Below are positions 15,600-24,871 of a stretch of DNA of 64,000 nt, piece by piece; within the stretch, counting starts at the first letter, position 1, and each line of letters starts with the position of its first letter. The stretch is from positions 30,929 to 94,928 of the forward strand of contig JBKDAM010000061.1 of assembly GCA_046316495.1 (NCBI GenBank). Reading direction: 5' to 3'. The DNA is from M3007 sp046316495. GTDB taxonomy: Bacteria; Bacteroidota; Bacteroidia; Chitinophagales; Saprospiraceae. Both the position numbers and the translations under genes were made by a program. Below the pieces are notes generated by a model, which saw nothing but the letters and a program-made list of their open reading frames with translations, made no database searches and was not told where the DNA came from.

Positions 15600-17090
15600 C
15601 TATAGGTGAACTAGCTTGGTGGTATGGCTTGTTCCGTTTTGATTTGTTATTCGGACCAGGTAAGTGCCAGCGCTCCAGTTCCCTGTCCAAATGGGCTCTT
15701 CTCCTTGGTAAGAGCCTAGAAAGCGGGTGTTTCCTCGTAGATCCGATATTTCGACCTGGTAAAGCACCGTTGGGTCAGTGCCTAGCAATCGAATCCAGTC
15801 TGTGGTTGGGTTTGGATATGCTCGTAGGTTTATCTCTTCCTCCTTGGGTAAATCTAAATTGGACACTACTGGCTGCAGCCCACCAAACAGCCACTGATAG
15901 GCAGTAGGGAATTCTTGCGCCCAAAACCATTCAGAGGCTTGTCCATTGCTTGGGGTTTGGACATTTATTTCGTTTAGCGAAAATCCCGCAGCGAGCATTG
16001 CTTCCACTGCAGCCTCCATATCGTTGGTGATATAAGGAGGTTCCTGGCCACCTGCCAGGAAGTAAACGCGTACATCAGTTAATTTTCCTTTGCTAAGAAT
16101 ATGTTCGACTGTTTTGAAGCCATTGAACCAGAAGGAAGGAGAGAAAATTCCTGCTTTTGAAAAGACATGTTGATGTTCAATGAGGGCATACATTGAAATA
16201 AGTCCGCCCATGGCACTTCCCATGATACCGGTATGTTCTCTGCCGGGCACGGTTAAATAGTTGTTATCGATATAGGGTTTGAGGGTGTTCACTATGAAGT
16301 TGACGTAGCTAACGCCTTCACCGCCTCCGTATATTGGATTGATCCAAGGGGCATATTCATTTATTCTATGGACACCACCATGGTCGATTCCGACAATGAT
16401 GCACTCTCCTATTCCATCCTGCGCCATTTCATCCATGGATTCATCAATCATCCAGTCTCCAGTGTCTATTGCGTTTGGATCAAACAGATTTTGGCCGTCT
16501 TGCATGTAAAGTACTGGGTAGCGTCTGCCTGGATTTATACCATAGCTTGGCGGGAGGTAAATCCAAATTCTTCTGGTTCTGGATAATTCAGGAATAAAGT
16601 AGTTGCTGCTGACAATGGAGACGGTTCCTTCGGTAGGGGTAATTGTGCCGCCACCGTTTAATAGATCTGGCCATGAAAGAATAACTACTTCCACGGTTTT
16701 AGGTTGTCCATTGTAAAAGATAAGATGATTGGGTTGGGGAGCGCCGTTAATATTGCCTTCAAGAGAGGCTAGGCTTCCACGCGAGAACTTGTATTCTAGG
16801 ACCCCGGGAGTTGGGTTGAACGTGATCATATAAACGCCATTTCCAACCGGTGTGAGCTTTTTTAGTGGGTCGGCCATATTCCACCCATTGAAAGGGCCTG
16901 TAAGGAAAATACTTGCTCCTGCTGGAGTGTTGGCTGGAACTGCAGTGACCTTAATCGTAAGCTGGGCGCTCACCGTATGGAAGCATACAACAAAGGCCGC
17001 AAGCGTGAGGAACGATTGCAAGCGATTGATTAGCTGGTAGGATTGAAAAACATACCCGCTCGAAGCGCGCGACTGGCTTATATGTTTCAT
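15600..17090 (-). CDS. secreted esterase-fold protein (T9SS) lacking the catalytic His
   Basis: A 496-residue secreted protein. After a signal sequence ending VSAQ (about residue 42) comes a domain of about 90 residues resembling a starch/glycogen-binding module (GPFNGWNMADPLKKL, VLEYKFSRGS). An alpha/beta-hydrolase of the EstA/Fes type follows, with nucleophile Ser292 in GIMGSAMGG and a T9SS sorting domain at the end (YPNPTTDWIRLLG). The usual catalytic His in the G-x-H-(N/S)-E-W segment is Ala385 (GQASEWFWAQEFP), so the triad looks broken. An upstream GTG at 17114 is possible, but the ATG at 17090 was preferred. Confidence 0.82.
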   Translation of the reverse strand: MKHISQSRASSGYVFQSYQLINRLQSFLTLAAFVVCFHTVSAQLTIKVTAVPANTPAGASIFLTGPFNGWNMADPLKKLTPVGNGVYMITFNPTPGVLEYKFSRGSLASLEGNINGAPQPNHLIFYNGQPKTVEVVILSWPDLLNGGGTITPTEGTVSIVSSNYFIPELSRTRRIWIYLPPSYGINPGRRYPVLYMQDGQNLFDPNAIDTGDWMIDESMDEMAQDGIGECIIVGIDHGGVHRINEYAPWINPIYGGGEGVSYVNFIVNTLKPYIDNNYLTVPGREHTGIMGSAMGGLISMYALIEHQHVFSKAGIFSPSFWFNGFKTVEHILSKGKLTDVRVYFLAGGQEPPYITNDMEAAVEAMLAAGFSLNEINVQTPSNGQASEWFWAQEFPTAYQWLFGGLQPVVSNLDLPKEEEINLRAYPNPTTDWIRLLGTDPTVLYQVEISDLRGNTRFLGSYQGEEPIWTGNWSAGTYLVRITNQNGTSHTTKLVHL

Positions 17091-17759
17091 TCCTTGAGAC
17101 GGTTTAAGGCCCACCTAAACAGGGGTGATGACCTGGCTTTTAATACGAATGATTTACCTTATTCAAGATCTTACAAACCCAATAATAAGGTAGATTGAGA
17201 GGTTAAAATGCGTAAGTAGGATTAAGTGAGCAGCAGAATTGACCTGTAGGCACTGCTTAAAGAAAAGCAAAAATAAGGCGTTTGGTTGGTTATTTGTACC
17301 AAAAATGGGGTACAAAAGACAAAACAAGCGAAATAAGTACCTGAAATACGGGTTTATAGCTGTAAATAACCAGTATTTAGAAGGTATTTAAGTCTATTCA
17401 ATGTTTGTCTAACTGTAATAGACTTAGCTATAAAATGGTTGAGTCGACCAATTACAACAAATATTGTGCCTAAGTCGCACGGAATTCAAAAAATAAATTG
17501 GAGGGTATTTGTTAGCGTTTTTTTGGGCTGTTATGAGGCAATTAGAATTCCTTCATCCGGTGATTTTCACAAAAAATAAAGGTTTGAATGCGGGCTTTCG
17601 TAAAATTCGTTTTAAACTTGCTGCGAATTCGGTTTTGTTAGTCCTGTGCATTGACGGTTGATCATGAAATTCAGTGCGGTGGAGACGGATCGGGTGTTTT
17701 ATATTTAATTTAACAGATTATCTAAACGTCGAAGTTCTCGACGATTAATTGTCATTCTT
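17091..17759. other. long intergenic region between divergent genes
   Basis: No credible gene in 669 bases. The main visible structure is a perfect 8-bp inverted repeat, TTTGTACC (17293-17300) and GGTACAAA (17309-17316), with an 8-base loop and no adjoining T-run. No exact TAnnTTTG element was found ahead of fadD. This space must hold the promoters of both the esterase-like gene and fadD. Confidence 0.5.
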
Positions 17760-19412
17760 ATGGAAAAACCATGGCTTAATAATTATCCTAAAGGAGTTCC
17801 TGCCAATATTGATCCGGATGCTTACCCATCCTTGATTGCGATGTTGGATGAGACATTTCAAAAATATGCGGATCTGCCGGCTTTTTATTTTATGGGTAAA
17901 ATGTTGACTTTTCGGCAGGTGGATGAGTTGTCTAATGATTTCGGAGCTTATTTACAAAGTCGAGGTTTGAATCCTGGTGATCGTATTGCCTTGATGATGC
18001 CGAATATGATTCAGTATCCCATTGCCTTGTTTGGAGCGCTCAAGGCGGGCCTGATTATTGTAAACACGAATCCGTTGTATACCCCTCGGGAGATGCGGCA
18101 TCAATTTGTAGATTCCGGAGCCAAAGCTATTTTGATCGCAGAAAATTTTGCAGCCAATTTGGAGCAGATACTTGGTGATACATCAATCAAGACTATTCTA
18201 TTGACGAGTATTGGTGAGATGCTGGGCTTCAAGGGTAAAATCGTAAATTTTGTTGTACGAAAGGTCAAGAAAATGGTGCCAAAGCACCATCTGGTCAACA
18301 CAGTATCCTTTACGGAAGCGCTTCGTCAGGGTAAAAAATTTACCCTTAAGCGTTCGGAGGGAAGTGGTGAGGATACAATTATCCTGCAATATACAGGTGG
18401 AACAACTGGGGTTTCCAAGGGGGCGATGTTAACCAATCGCAATTTGGTGGCGAATATGCAGCAGATTCGAGGGATCATGTCGCCTAAGCTACGAGAGGCC
18501 GAGGAAGTTGCTTTGTGTCCGCTTCCTTTGTATCATATTTTTGCTTTCACGGTCAACTGCCTAGCTATAATGAGCGTAGGGGGAAGTAACGTGTTAATTG
18601 TAAATGCCCGGGATTTACCAGCCCTGATTAAAGAATGGCGCACCTATAAACCTTCGGTGGTGACTGGAATTAATACGCTGTTTAATGCCTTATTGAACAA
18701 CCCTGAATTTAGCAAGTTGGATTTCAGCGCCTTAAAAATTGCTTGTGGTGGAGGTATGGCGGTTCAGAGGGCAGTAGCAGAGAGATGGCAACAGGCCACG
18801 GGCGTACAGTTGACAGAAGGCTTTGGCATGACTGAGTCTAGTCCTGTGATTACCTGTAATCCTGTCAATGAGCCTGCTCGGTTAGGCAGTATTGGGGTTC
18901 CTGCGCCTTCCACTGATGTTCGCATAGTGGACGATAATGGACAGGTTATGGCAGCTGGAGAGGTGGGTGAGATTCAGGCGAAGGGGCCACAGATTATGAA
19001 AGGATATTGGCAACGGCCGGAGGAGACCGCCAATACGATCAAGGATGGATGGTTGTGTACGGGTGATTTAGGATTTATGCATGCGGATGGGTTTTTCCAG
19101 ATTGTGGATCGTAAAAAAGATATGATATTGGTTTCAGGGTTCAATGTATATCCTAATGAAGTGGAGGACGTGCTTGCCATGCACCCCAAAATTTTGGAGG
19201 CAGCTGCAGTGGGTGTTCCGGATGAAAAGTCAGGAGAGGTTGTCAAGGTATTTATCGTCAAAAAAGATTCCAGTTTAACGGAGGAAGAAGTTTTGGCACA
19301 TTGTAGGGCCAATTTAACGGGCTACAAGGTTCCAAAGCATGTGGTATTCAAGTCCGAGCTTCCAAAAACGAATGTTGGAAAAATCCTGCGCAGGGAATTG
19401 CGTGATCAATAA
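17760..19412 (+). CDS. fadD: long-chain acyl-CoA synthetase
   Basis: A 550-residue AMP-forming ligase that activates free fatty acids to acyl-CoA. The P-loop-like motif YTGGTTGVSKGAM (residues 211-223), the TEGFGMTESSP motif (about 353-363), the GWLCTGDLG segment, the KKDMILVSGFNVYPNEVED hinge region and the C-terminal Lys in KTNVGKILRRELR are all present. Size and ending match FadD rather than shorter acetyl-CoA synthetases. No membrane segment is seen. It starts a plus-strand run, with the DapA-family gene following after 6 bases. The exact chain-length preference cannot be read from sequence. Confidence 0.92.
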   Translation: MEKPWLNNYPKGVPANIDPDAYPSLIAMLDETFQKYADLPAFYFMGKMLTFRQVDELSNDFGAYLQSRGLNPGDRIALMMPNMIQYPIALFGALKAGLIIVNTNPLYTPREMRHQFVDSGAKAILIAENFAANLEQILGDTSIKTILLTSIGEMLGFKGKIVNFVVRKVKKMVPKHHLVNTVSFTEALRQGKKFTLKRSEGSGEDTIILQYTGGTTGVSKGAMLTNRNLVANMQQIRGIMSPKLREAEEVALCPLPLYHIFAFTVNCLAIMSVGGSNVLIVNARDLPALIKEWRTYKPSVVTGINTLFNALLNNPEFSKLDFSALKIACGGGMAVQRAVAERWQQATGVQLTEGFGMTESSPVITCNPVNEPARLGSIGVPAPSTDVRIVDDNGQVMAAGEVGEIQAKGPQIMKGYWQRPEETANTIKDGWLCTGDLGFMHADGFFQIVDRKKDMILVSGFNVYPNEVEDVLAMHPKILEAAAVGVPDEKSGEVVKVFIVKKDSSLTEEEVLAHCRANLTGYKVPKHVVFKSELPKTNVGKILRRELRDQ

Positions 19413-19418
19413 TTAGCT

Positions 19419-20315
19419 ATGATGCAAGGTGTATATCCGGCCCTGACTACAAAGTTTACGGCTGATGATCAGTTGGATTTTGACCTTTTTGGTTTGAATT
19501 TAGATGCTCAGCTTTCTGCCGGGGCAGATGGGGTCATTCTGGGGGGCTCTTTGGGGGAGGCCAGCACGTTAGAGAACTCGGAGAAGCTGGATTTAGTTCG
19601 GTTTGCTTGTGATCGAGTTTCAGGCCGAGTTCCTGTTGTAATGAACATTGCGGAAGGCTCAACTCGGCAGGCGGTTGCTTTGGCAAAGGCTGGTGCGGAA
19701 GCTGGTGCATCTGGCTTTATGTTGTTGCCACCAATGCGGTATCGCAGTGATGATCGCGAGACGCTATCTTTTTTTAAAGCGGTGGCAGAGTCTACGGATT
19801 TACCAATTATGATCTATAATAATCCGGTTGATTACAAAATAGAGGTCAGTCTGGAGATGTTTGAGGCGATGGCTGATTGGCCAACAATAGTTGCCGTCAA
19901 GGAAAGCACCCGTGATATTTCCAATGTGACCCGGATGAAAAATCATTTTGGCGATCGATTTAAAATTCTTTGTGGAGTAGATACGTTAGCAATGGAGGAG
20001 TTGGTTATGGGGGCAGATGGTTGGGTAGCAGGTTTAGTTTGTGCTTTCCCGAGGGAGACGGTTGCTATATATCGATTGATTAAAGCTGGTCGAATCGATG
20101 AGGCATTAACCATTTACCGTTGGTTTTTGCCTCTGTTGGAGTTAGATATTCACCCAAAATTAGTTCAGTATATTAAACTGGCCGAGCAGATGAACGGCTT
20201 AGGTTCAGAACACGTTCGAGCGCCTCGATTGATATTGGAGGGCGAAGAACGGACTAGGGTGATGGGGATTGTACAGAGAGGAATAGATAGCAGGCCGGTT
20301 TTAAATGATTATTAA
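19419..20315 (+). CDS. DapA-family aldolase/synthase
   Basis: A 298-residue TIM-barrel lyase of the dihydrodipicolinate synthase / N-acetylneuraminate lyase family. The Schiff-base Lys lies in VAVKESTRD (about 160-168), the catalytic Tyr in IMIYNNPVDY (about 130-139), and the GGSLGEASTL segment near residue 43 binds the pyruvate carboxylate (classical DapA has G-T-T here, so the GSLGE version is divergent). It may therefore act on a substrate other than aspartate semialdehyde. Two ATGs are adjacent (19419 and 19422). It lies between fadD and mnmE with short gaps, a neighbourhood that gives no pathway clue. Confidence 0.85.
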   Translation: MMQGVYPALTTKFTADDQLDFDLFGLNLDAQLSAGADGVILGGSLGEASTLENSEKLDLVRFACDRVSGRVPVVMNIAEGSTRQAVALAKAGAEAGASGFMLLPPMRYRSDDRETLSFFKAVAESTDLPIMIYNNPVDYKIEVSLEMFEAMADWPTIVAVKESTRDISNVTRMKNHFGDRFKILCGVDTLAMEELVMGADGWVAGLVCAFPRETVAIYRLIKAGRIDEALTIYRWFLPLLELDIHPKLVQYIKLAEQMNGLGSEHVRAPRLILEGEERTRVMGIVQRGIDSRPVLNDY

Positions 20316-20342
20316 GGGGTTATTGATTTGGATTAGAAGTTG

Positions 20343-21794
20343 ATGAAATTGGAAACAAATGATACGATTGTAGCGTTAGCTACCCCTCCTGGTGCGGGGG
20401 CTATCGCAGTGGTACGTCTTTCGGGGCCCGTGGCGGTTGGATTAGCGGACGGGCTATTTCGGGGGCGAAGGTTGGTGGATTGTCCCAGTCACACGGCTCA
20501 TTTTGGTCGAATTGTGAGGGAAGATGGTTCTACTGTAGATGAGGTGGTGGTCACGGTATTTCGAAGTCCGCGTTCTTACACAGGAGAAGATGTGGTAGAA
20601 ATTAGCTGTCACGGGTCTACGTACCTGCAGCAGGAGTTGATCCAGACTTGTTTAAGAGCGGGTGCTCGTATGGCTCAGCCGGGTGAGTTCACCCTGCGAG
20701 CCTATTTGAATGGCAAAATGGATCTTTCTCAGGCGGAGGCTGTGGCGGATTTGATTGCGAGTGAGAGTTCTGCTTCAGCAGAATTAGCATTGAAGCAACT
20801 TCGCGGTGGTTTTAAGCAAGAGATTGCTAGATTAAGGGATCGGTTGATTGAATTTGCCAGTTTAATAGAGTTAGAGCTTGATTTTTCGGAAGAGGATGTT
20901 GAGTTTGCGGATCGGACGCAACTAAAAGCTCTTGTTTTGGAGTTAAAGCGTCATATTAGTTCCTTATTAAGTTCATTTCAGCTTGGAAATGCCATTAAAA
21001 CGGGTGTTTCGACGGTGATTGCGGGTAGGCCGAATGCGGGTAAAAGTACGCTGTTAAACGCCTTGTTGAACGAGGAGCGGGCAATAGTAAGTGATATTGC
21101 GGGTACTACTCGTGATACGATTGAGGAGGTACTTAACATTCATGGTGTCCGATTTCGTTTAATTGATACGGCGGGGATTCGAGAAGCACATGATCAAATT
21201 GAGGCAATTGGAGTGCGGAAGACCTTTGAAAAGGTGCGAGAAGCGTCTTTATTGATTTATGTCTGGGATATCACGAGTGGCATGACGCTTCAGGATTTAT
21301 ACAATGATTTAGAGCAGTTGCTAGTTACCCCGGTTCATTGTTTGGTGGTGTGTAATAAAATGGACCGTAACCCTTTATTCGATGTAGGTTGGGTGTTAAA
21401 CCCAGCAGATCCCGCCATTCATCCCTACCTACTTCCTTCCGCTCCTGTGTTGGTTCCGGAGACCCTGGTATTATCTGACTTAGTGGTAGTACCGGTATCT
21501 GCCAGTAACCAGATGAATATTGATTATTTAAAAGAAGAGTTGTATCGGGCTGCATTAGGTGATTCTATTCGGCTGGAAGGCACGGTGGTGACAAATGCCC
21601 GTCACTACGATGCGCTGCGTCGAGCGGAGGGGGCTTTGGAGGAAGTGCTTCAAGGGTTGGATTCTGGGCTGACTGGTGATTTTATTGCGCAGGATATTCG
21701 GAGGTCACTGAACTTTCTAGGGGAGATTACAGGGGAGATTGGGGTAGAGGATTTATTGGGGTCGATTTTTGGGAAGTTTTGTATTGGAAAGTAA
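20343..21794 (+). CDS. mnmE: tRNA modification GTPase MnmE
   Basis: A 483-residue GTPase that, with MnmG, makes the 5-carboxymethylaminomethyl group on wobble uridines. The N-terminal formyl-tetrahydrofolate-binding domain begins TIVALATPPGAGAIAVVRLSG. The G domain has GRPNAGKST (G1, near 230), DIAGTTRDT (G2), DTAG (G3) and NKMD (G4, near 340), with a longer than usual insertion after G4. The protein ends in the family's essential CIGK. The frame could start with TTG at 20340, but the adjacent ATG at 20343 gives the normal N-terminus. It follows the DapA-family gene by 27 bases. Confidence 0.96.
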   Translation: MKLETNDTIVALATPPGAGAIAVVRLSGPVAVGLADGLFRGRRLVDCPSHTAHFGRIVREDGSTVDEVVVTVFRSPRSYTGEDVVEISCHGSTYLQQELIQTCLRAGARMAQPGEFTLRAYLNGKMDLSQAEAVADLIASESSASAELALKQLRGGFKQEIARLRDRLIEFASLIELELDFSEEDVEFADRTQLKALVLELKRHISSLLSSFQLGNAIKTGVSTVIAGRPNAGKSTLLNALLNEERAIVSDIAGTTRDTIEEVLNIHGVRFRLIDTAGIREAHDQIEAIGVRKTFEKVREASLLIYVWDITSGMTLQDLYNDLEQLLVTPVHCLVVCNKMDRNPLFDVGWVLNPADPAIHPYLLPSAPVLVPETLVLSDLVVVPVSASNQMNIDYLKEELYRAALGDSIRLEGTVVTNARHYDALRRAEGALEEVLQGLDSGLTGDFIAQDIRRSLNFLGEITGEIGVEDLLGSIFGKFCIGK

Positions 21795-21850
21795 AGACTC
21801 TGCATATCAATCCTAAATTTAATAATCGCTCGAGAAGCAATTAGATTTGA

Positions 21851-22615
21851 ATGGCACTAAGAATTCAATATGCATCTGATCTTCATCTGGAATTTCCACA
21901 AAACAGATCCTATTTAAAAAAAAATCCGATACAACCGGTTGGGGATATCTTGGTGTTAGCTGGAGATATTGTTCCGTTTACGGAATTGAAGAAGCACAAT
22001 GATTTTTTTAGTTATGTGGCAGATCATTTTGAGTTTACCTACTGGCTACCTGGGAACCATGAGTACTACTACTTTGATCTTGCTACCAAGTGTGGTGTAA
22101 TCAATGAAAAAATTAGGGAGAATTTTTTTTTAGTAAATAACACCTGTGCTATTCATGGTGGTATAACCATCCTCTTTTCTACGCTTTGGAGCCAAATTAG
22201 CATAGCTAATCGATGGCAGGTAGAAAGAAGTATGAATGATTTTCACCTCATTCAATTCAATGGCTCGCGTTTTACAGCCGAGCAGTACAATTCTCTCCAC
22301 TTCGAGGGTTTGGATTTTATAAAGGGTGCCATAAGGGGGTTGAGTATGGAGAAGGTGGTTGTATTTTCGCATCATTGTCCTACCTTTTTAAATTTCCCCG
22401 AGCAGTACAAGGGAGATGTGCTAAATGAAGCATTTGCTACAGAGCTTTATGATTTCATAACGTTATCGGGAATTGCCTATTGGGGATATGGGCATCATCA
22501 TAGTAATATCCCTGATTTTTATATTGGAAATACTCAATTAATAACCAATCAATTAGGGTATGTTCAGCTGCGTGAACATGAATTGTTCCAGACTGGAAAG
22601 GTGATTGTTTTGTAG
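21851..22615 (+). CDS. calcineurin-like metallophosphoesterase
   Basis: A 254-residue soluble phosphoesterase with the dinuclear metal motifs of the family: ASDLHLEF (D-x-H, residues 9-16), LVLAGDIV (GD, about 35-42), LPGNHEYYY (GNHE, about 66-74), FSHHCP (about 174-179) and a GYGHHHSN ending (GHxH-like, about 217-224). No signal peptide. The substrate is unknown; related proteins are usually annotated only as serine/threonine phosphatases or phosphoesterases. It lies 56 bases after mnmE, perhaps on the same transcript. Confidence 0.87.
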   Translation: MALRIQYASDLHLEFPQNRSYLKKNPIQPVGDILVLAGDIVPFTELKKHNDFFSYVADHFEFTYWLPGNHEYYYFDLATKCGVINEKIRENFFLVNNTCAIHGGITILFSTLWSQISIANRWQVERSMNDFHLIQFNGSRFTAEQYNSLHFEGLDFIKGAIRGLSMEKVVVFSHHCPTFLNFPEQYKGDVLNEAFATELYDFITLSGIAYWGYGHHHSNIPDFYIGNTQLITNQLGYVQLREHELFQTGKVIVL

Positions 22616-22686
22616 TTTAACTTACTATACGATATTGGTCCGGTGTTTGAGGGAAGGAGGTCAATATCCAAACAGATTATTATTAT

Positions 22687-22702
22687 TGGAATAATTATTC
22701 CA
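22687..22702. repeat. 16-bp perfect palindrome
   Basis: TGGAATAATTATTCCA reads identically on both strands. It lies in the 231-base gap between the converging phosphoesterase gene (plus) and the cyclase-dioxygenase gene (minus). No T-run follows it on either strand, so a protein-binding site is as likely as a weak terminator. The rest of the gap shows nothing notable. Confidence 0.4.
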
Positions 22703-22846
22703 GATAAAATCAGCTTGAAAGTTCTTAGATTGATCCATCTTACATCTCAAAAGTTTTTAAATATAGAGGCTTTCGATTTTTTATTTGGATATCTATAGTT
22801 CTAATATTCATTAGTTTGGTGCTCAAGAATTGGTATAGGATTATCT

Positions 22847-24871
22847 TCAAAAAGTTCCTTTTTCAGTATAATATTGGTTCATGGCTAAGACGTGGGGGAA
22901 GCTTATACAGGAAATAAAAACAAAAAAAGCAGTAACCCAGTGCTGGTTAAATGCTGCAAGCCAGCCTTTTTCTAGGCAGAGTAGGAGTGTTGCAAACAAA
23001 AAAACGGCGCCTAATGTGAACGGCAGAGCGTGTATAAATAGGGATTTAGAGGAGGTGTTTAAGCCCTTTTGGAGGTGTGACCACCCGTTAATACTGTGTT
23101 GTCCAATAAAATATAGGCCAAATGCGGTGAGTAAAGGAAGCTGTGTGCTGAGAAGTAATGTGCCCGCGCTCAGTATAATGGCAGGTCGCTTTTCCAATAT
23201 ACCCCAGAGGGCACTTAGAGAGGCTAGGGTCACCGCCACAAACGCTCCCTCTACATCTGTAAGTGGAAACTGGAATGTGCTCATATTCAGAAGAATAGCA
23301 TTGCTTTCAGATGCATGGCCCAGTAAAAGAATAGACAGAAGCGAGCCCCCCCAAATCAGGCTTTTGGCGGGCGTAGGGGAGATTGGCTTCCACTCTTGAA
23401 TATCTGTTTGTCCAAAATGCCAGGCAGAATATAGAAGAAAAAGAGCCAAGGCCAACTGGGGTGATAACAGCCAAAATAGTAGGTAAAACGCTGCAGTTCC
23501 TAGATACTTTGCAATGAAACCTAGGTCTATTTTCCAATGGAGAGATCCCTGCTTTAGTAGATGATCAATAGCTCCGTGTGGTATTCCAACTAATAACAAT
23601 CCAGTCATTCCCAGTAAGAGCTGAACAGTCTGAAAGGAGTTGTCAGATAAGTATTGTAGAATGGAAAGACCTATTGTTAGGAGGAACAGCAGAACAGGTT
23701 TTTGAAGGTGTTTAAATCGAGTTTGGATATCCACTATACTAGCAATTATAAATGGCCTTAGAGGCAGGCTAGCAAATAGTCTCAGGTCTTGAGTAAGGGT
23801 CGTTTGTTCATCCAGAAACGAGAGGACTTTTTGAGTTTTATTCTTGGTAAACAGGTTTTGAAAAATTCTTTTTCCCAGTTGCGGTTCTTTTTTCAGGATG
23901 GATAGTAGCAAGCGATCATAAAACTTGAACCTATTGTTGGGAAATGGACGGGGGATAGCTTGCTGCTGTGATAGGTGTTGTACAAGCTGTTTAGCGTGGT
24001 TAAACATTCTCTTAAACGCATACCCGGTACTTGGTTTGATTGCTCCTGCGGCTCCTCCCAGTTTTATTACCCCCGGTAGGGTCTTTGTGTCTAGTTGGGT
24101 ACTACTCATGGGGATACAGCCGAATTCTGTTTGAAGGAGTTTGAAGTTGCCAAATCGCTGACGAATGTATTTCTCAAGCAGCGGTATCCCCTCGTCTTTA
24201 GATAATATAGCTTTGCCAAATCGAGTTGCCTCAACCAGCAATTGCTTTGTCGTAAAGGGGAGGACATACATAAACTGGGTGTTTCCCATTTGATCTATCT
24301 CAAAGTCCATGAGGTCGATGGAGGATGCATTTTGTAGGGGGCTTTCTAGCTCTATAAAATATCCATGGAAGGACTGGTACAGGTGTGCTTCGTTTGGTTC
24401 GGGAGGTGAAAACTTGGATGGCCGACTATCGAAAACGATCTTGGCAATCCAGGTTTTTTCTTCTGCCTGCACTAGTACCCCTTCAGGTAAGGAATGTAAA
24501 TTAGAGACAAGGGTAGAGTGGCATTTAATCTGATAGGTATGAATGAGCCTCGTTCGTTCTTCTTGCAAAGATTTGCCAGAAAGATGGAAATAGTTCAATG
24601 GGGCGATTGATTCGGGTTGATGCCTAGGCGTATTGATGGAGATCCATTGGTGGTTAATGAGGGGTTTGAGTTCCGATGCGATCGGTTCTCCCGGTTCGGC
24701 CCAGAAGCAGAATGTCTTTTCAGTTAGTTGCTGTAGTTCTGGGTCAACTATGAGGATGTTTTTTCCCTTAAGCAGGTCTGATTTTTCCAATTGCATCAGC
24801 AGTAGGGACGCTCCTGCCCCTGCACCTATAAAAAGGAAATCAATATCAGTGTGTAGCGCTTTATCAGGCAT
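22847..24871 (-). CDS. crtY-blh: lycopene beta-cyclase / beta-carotene 15,15'-dioxygenase fusion
   Basis: One 674-residue chain with two enzymes of retinal synthesis. Residues 1-385 are a CrtY-type lycopene cyclase: FAD/NAD-binding FLFIGAGAGASLLL (12-25), FCFWAEP (54-60), FDSRP (147-151), GCIPMSS (251-257) and GAIKPSTGYAFKRM (276-289). Residues 392-674 are a polytopic Brp/Blh dioxygenase with its conserved histidine motifs: GIPHGAIDH (429-437), WHFGQTD (484-490), GQHSINGWSH (590-599) and FPHVLAMNQYY (658-668). The first half converts lycopene to beta-carotene, the second cleaves it to retinal. There is no frameshift or stop at the junction. No rhodopsin or other carotenoid gene is in the window. 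Confidence 0.9.
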   Translation of the reverse strand: MPDKALHTDIDFLFIGAGAGASLLLMQLEKSDLLKGKNILIVDPELQQLTEKTFCFWAEPGEPIASELKPLINHQWISINTPRHQPESIAPLNYFHLSGKSLQEERTRLIHTYQIKCHSTLVSNLHSLPEGVLVQAEEKTWIAKIVFDSRPSKFSPPEPNEAHLYQSFHGYFIELESPLQNASSIDLMDFEIDQMGNTQFMYVLPFTTKQLLVEATRFGKAILSKDEGIPLLEKYIRQRFGNFKLLQTEFGCIPMSSTQLDTKTLPGVIKLGGAAGAIKPSTGYAFKRMFNHAKQLVQHLSQQQAIPRPFPNNRFKFYDRLLLSILKKEPQLGKRIFQNLFTKNKTQKVLSFLDEQTTLTQDLRLFASLPLRPFIIASIVDIQTRFKHLQKPVLLFLLTIGLSILQYLSDNSFQTVQLLLGMTGLLLVGIPHGAIDHLLKQGSLHWKIDLGFIAKYLGTAAFYLLFWLLSPQLALALFLLYSAWHFGQTDIQEWKPISPTPAKSLIWGGSLLSILLLGHASESNAILLNMSTFQFPLTDVEGAFVAVTLASLSALWGILEKRPAIILSAGTLLLSTQLPLLTAFGLYFIGQHSINGWSHLQKGLNTSSKSLFIHALPFTLGAVFLFATLLLCLEKGWLAAFNQHWVTAFFVFISCISFPHVLAMNQYYTEKGTF

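Noticed and set aside
22881..23399. 172-residue plus-strand frame
   Set aside because: Antisense shadow of the Blh half of crtY-blh; the minus-strand protein has clear motifs.
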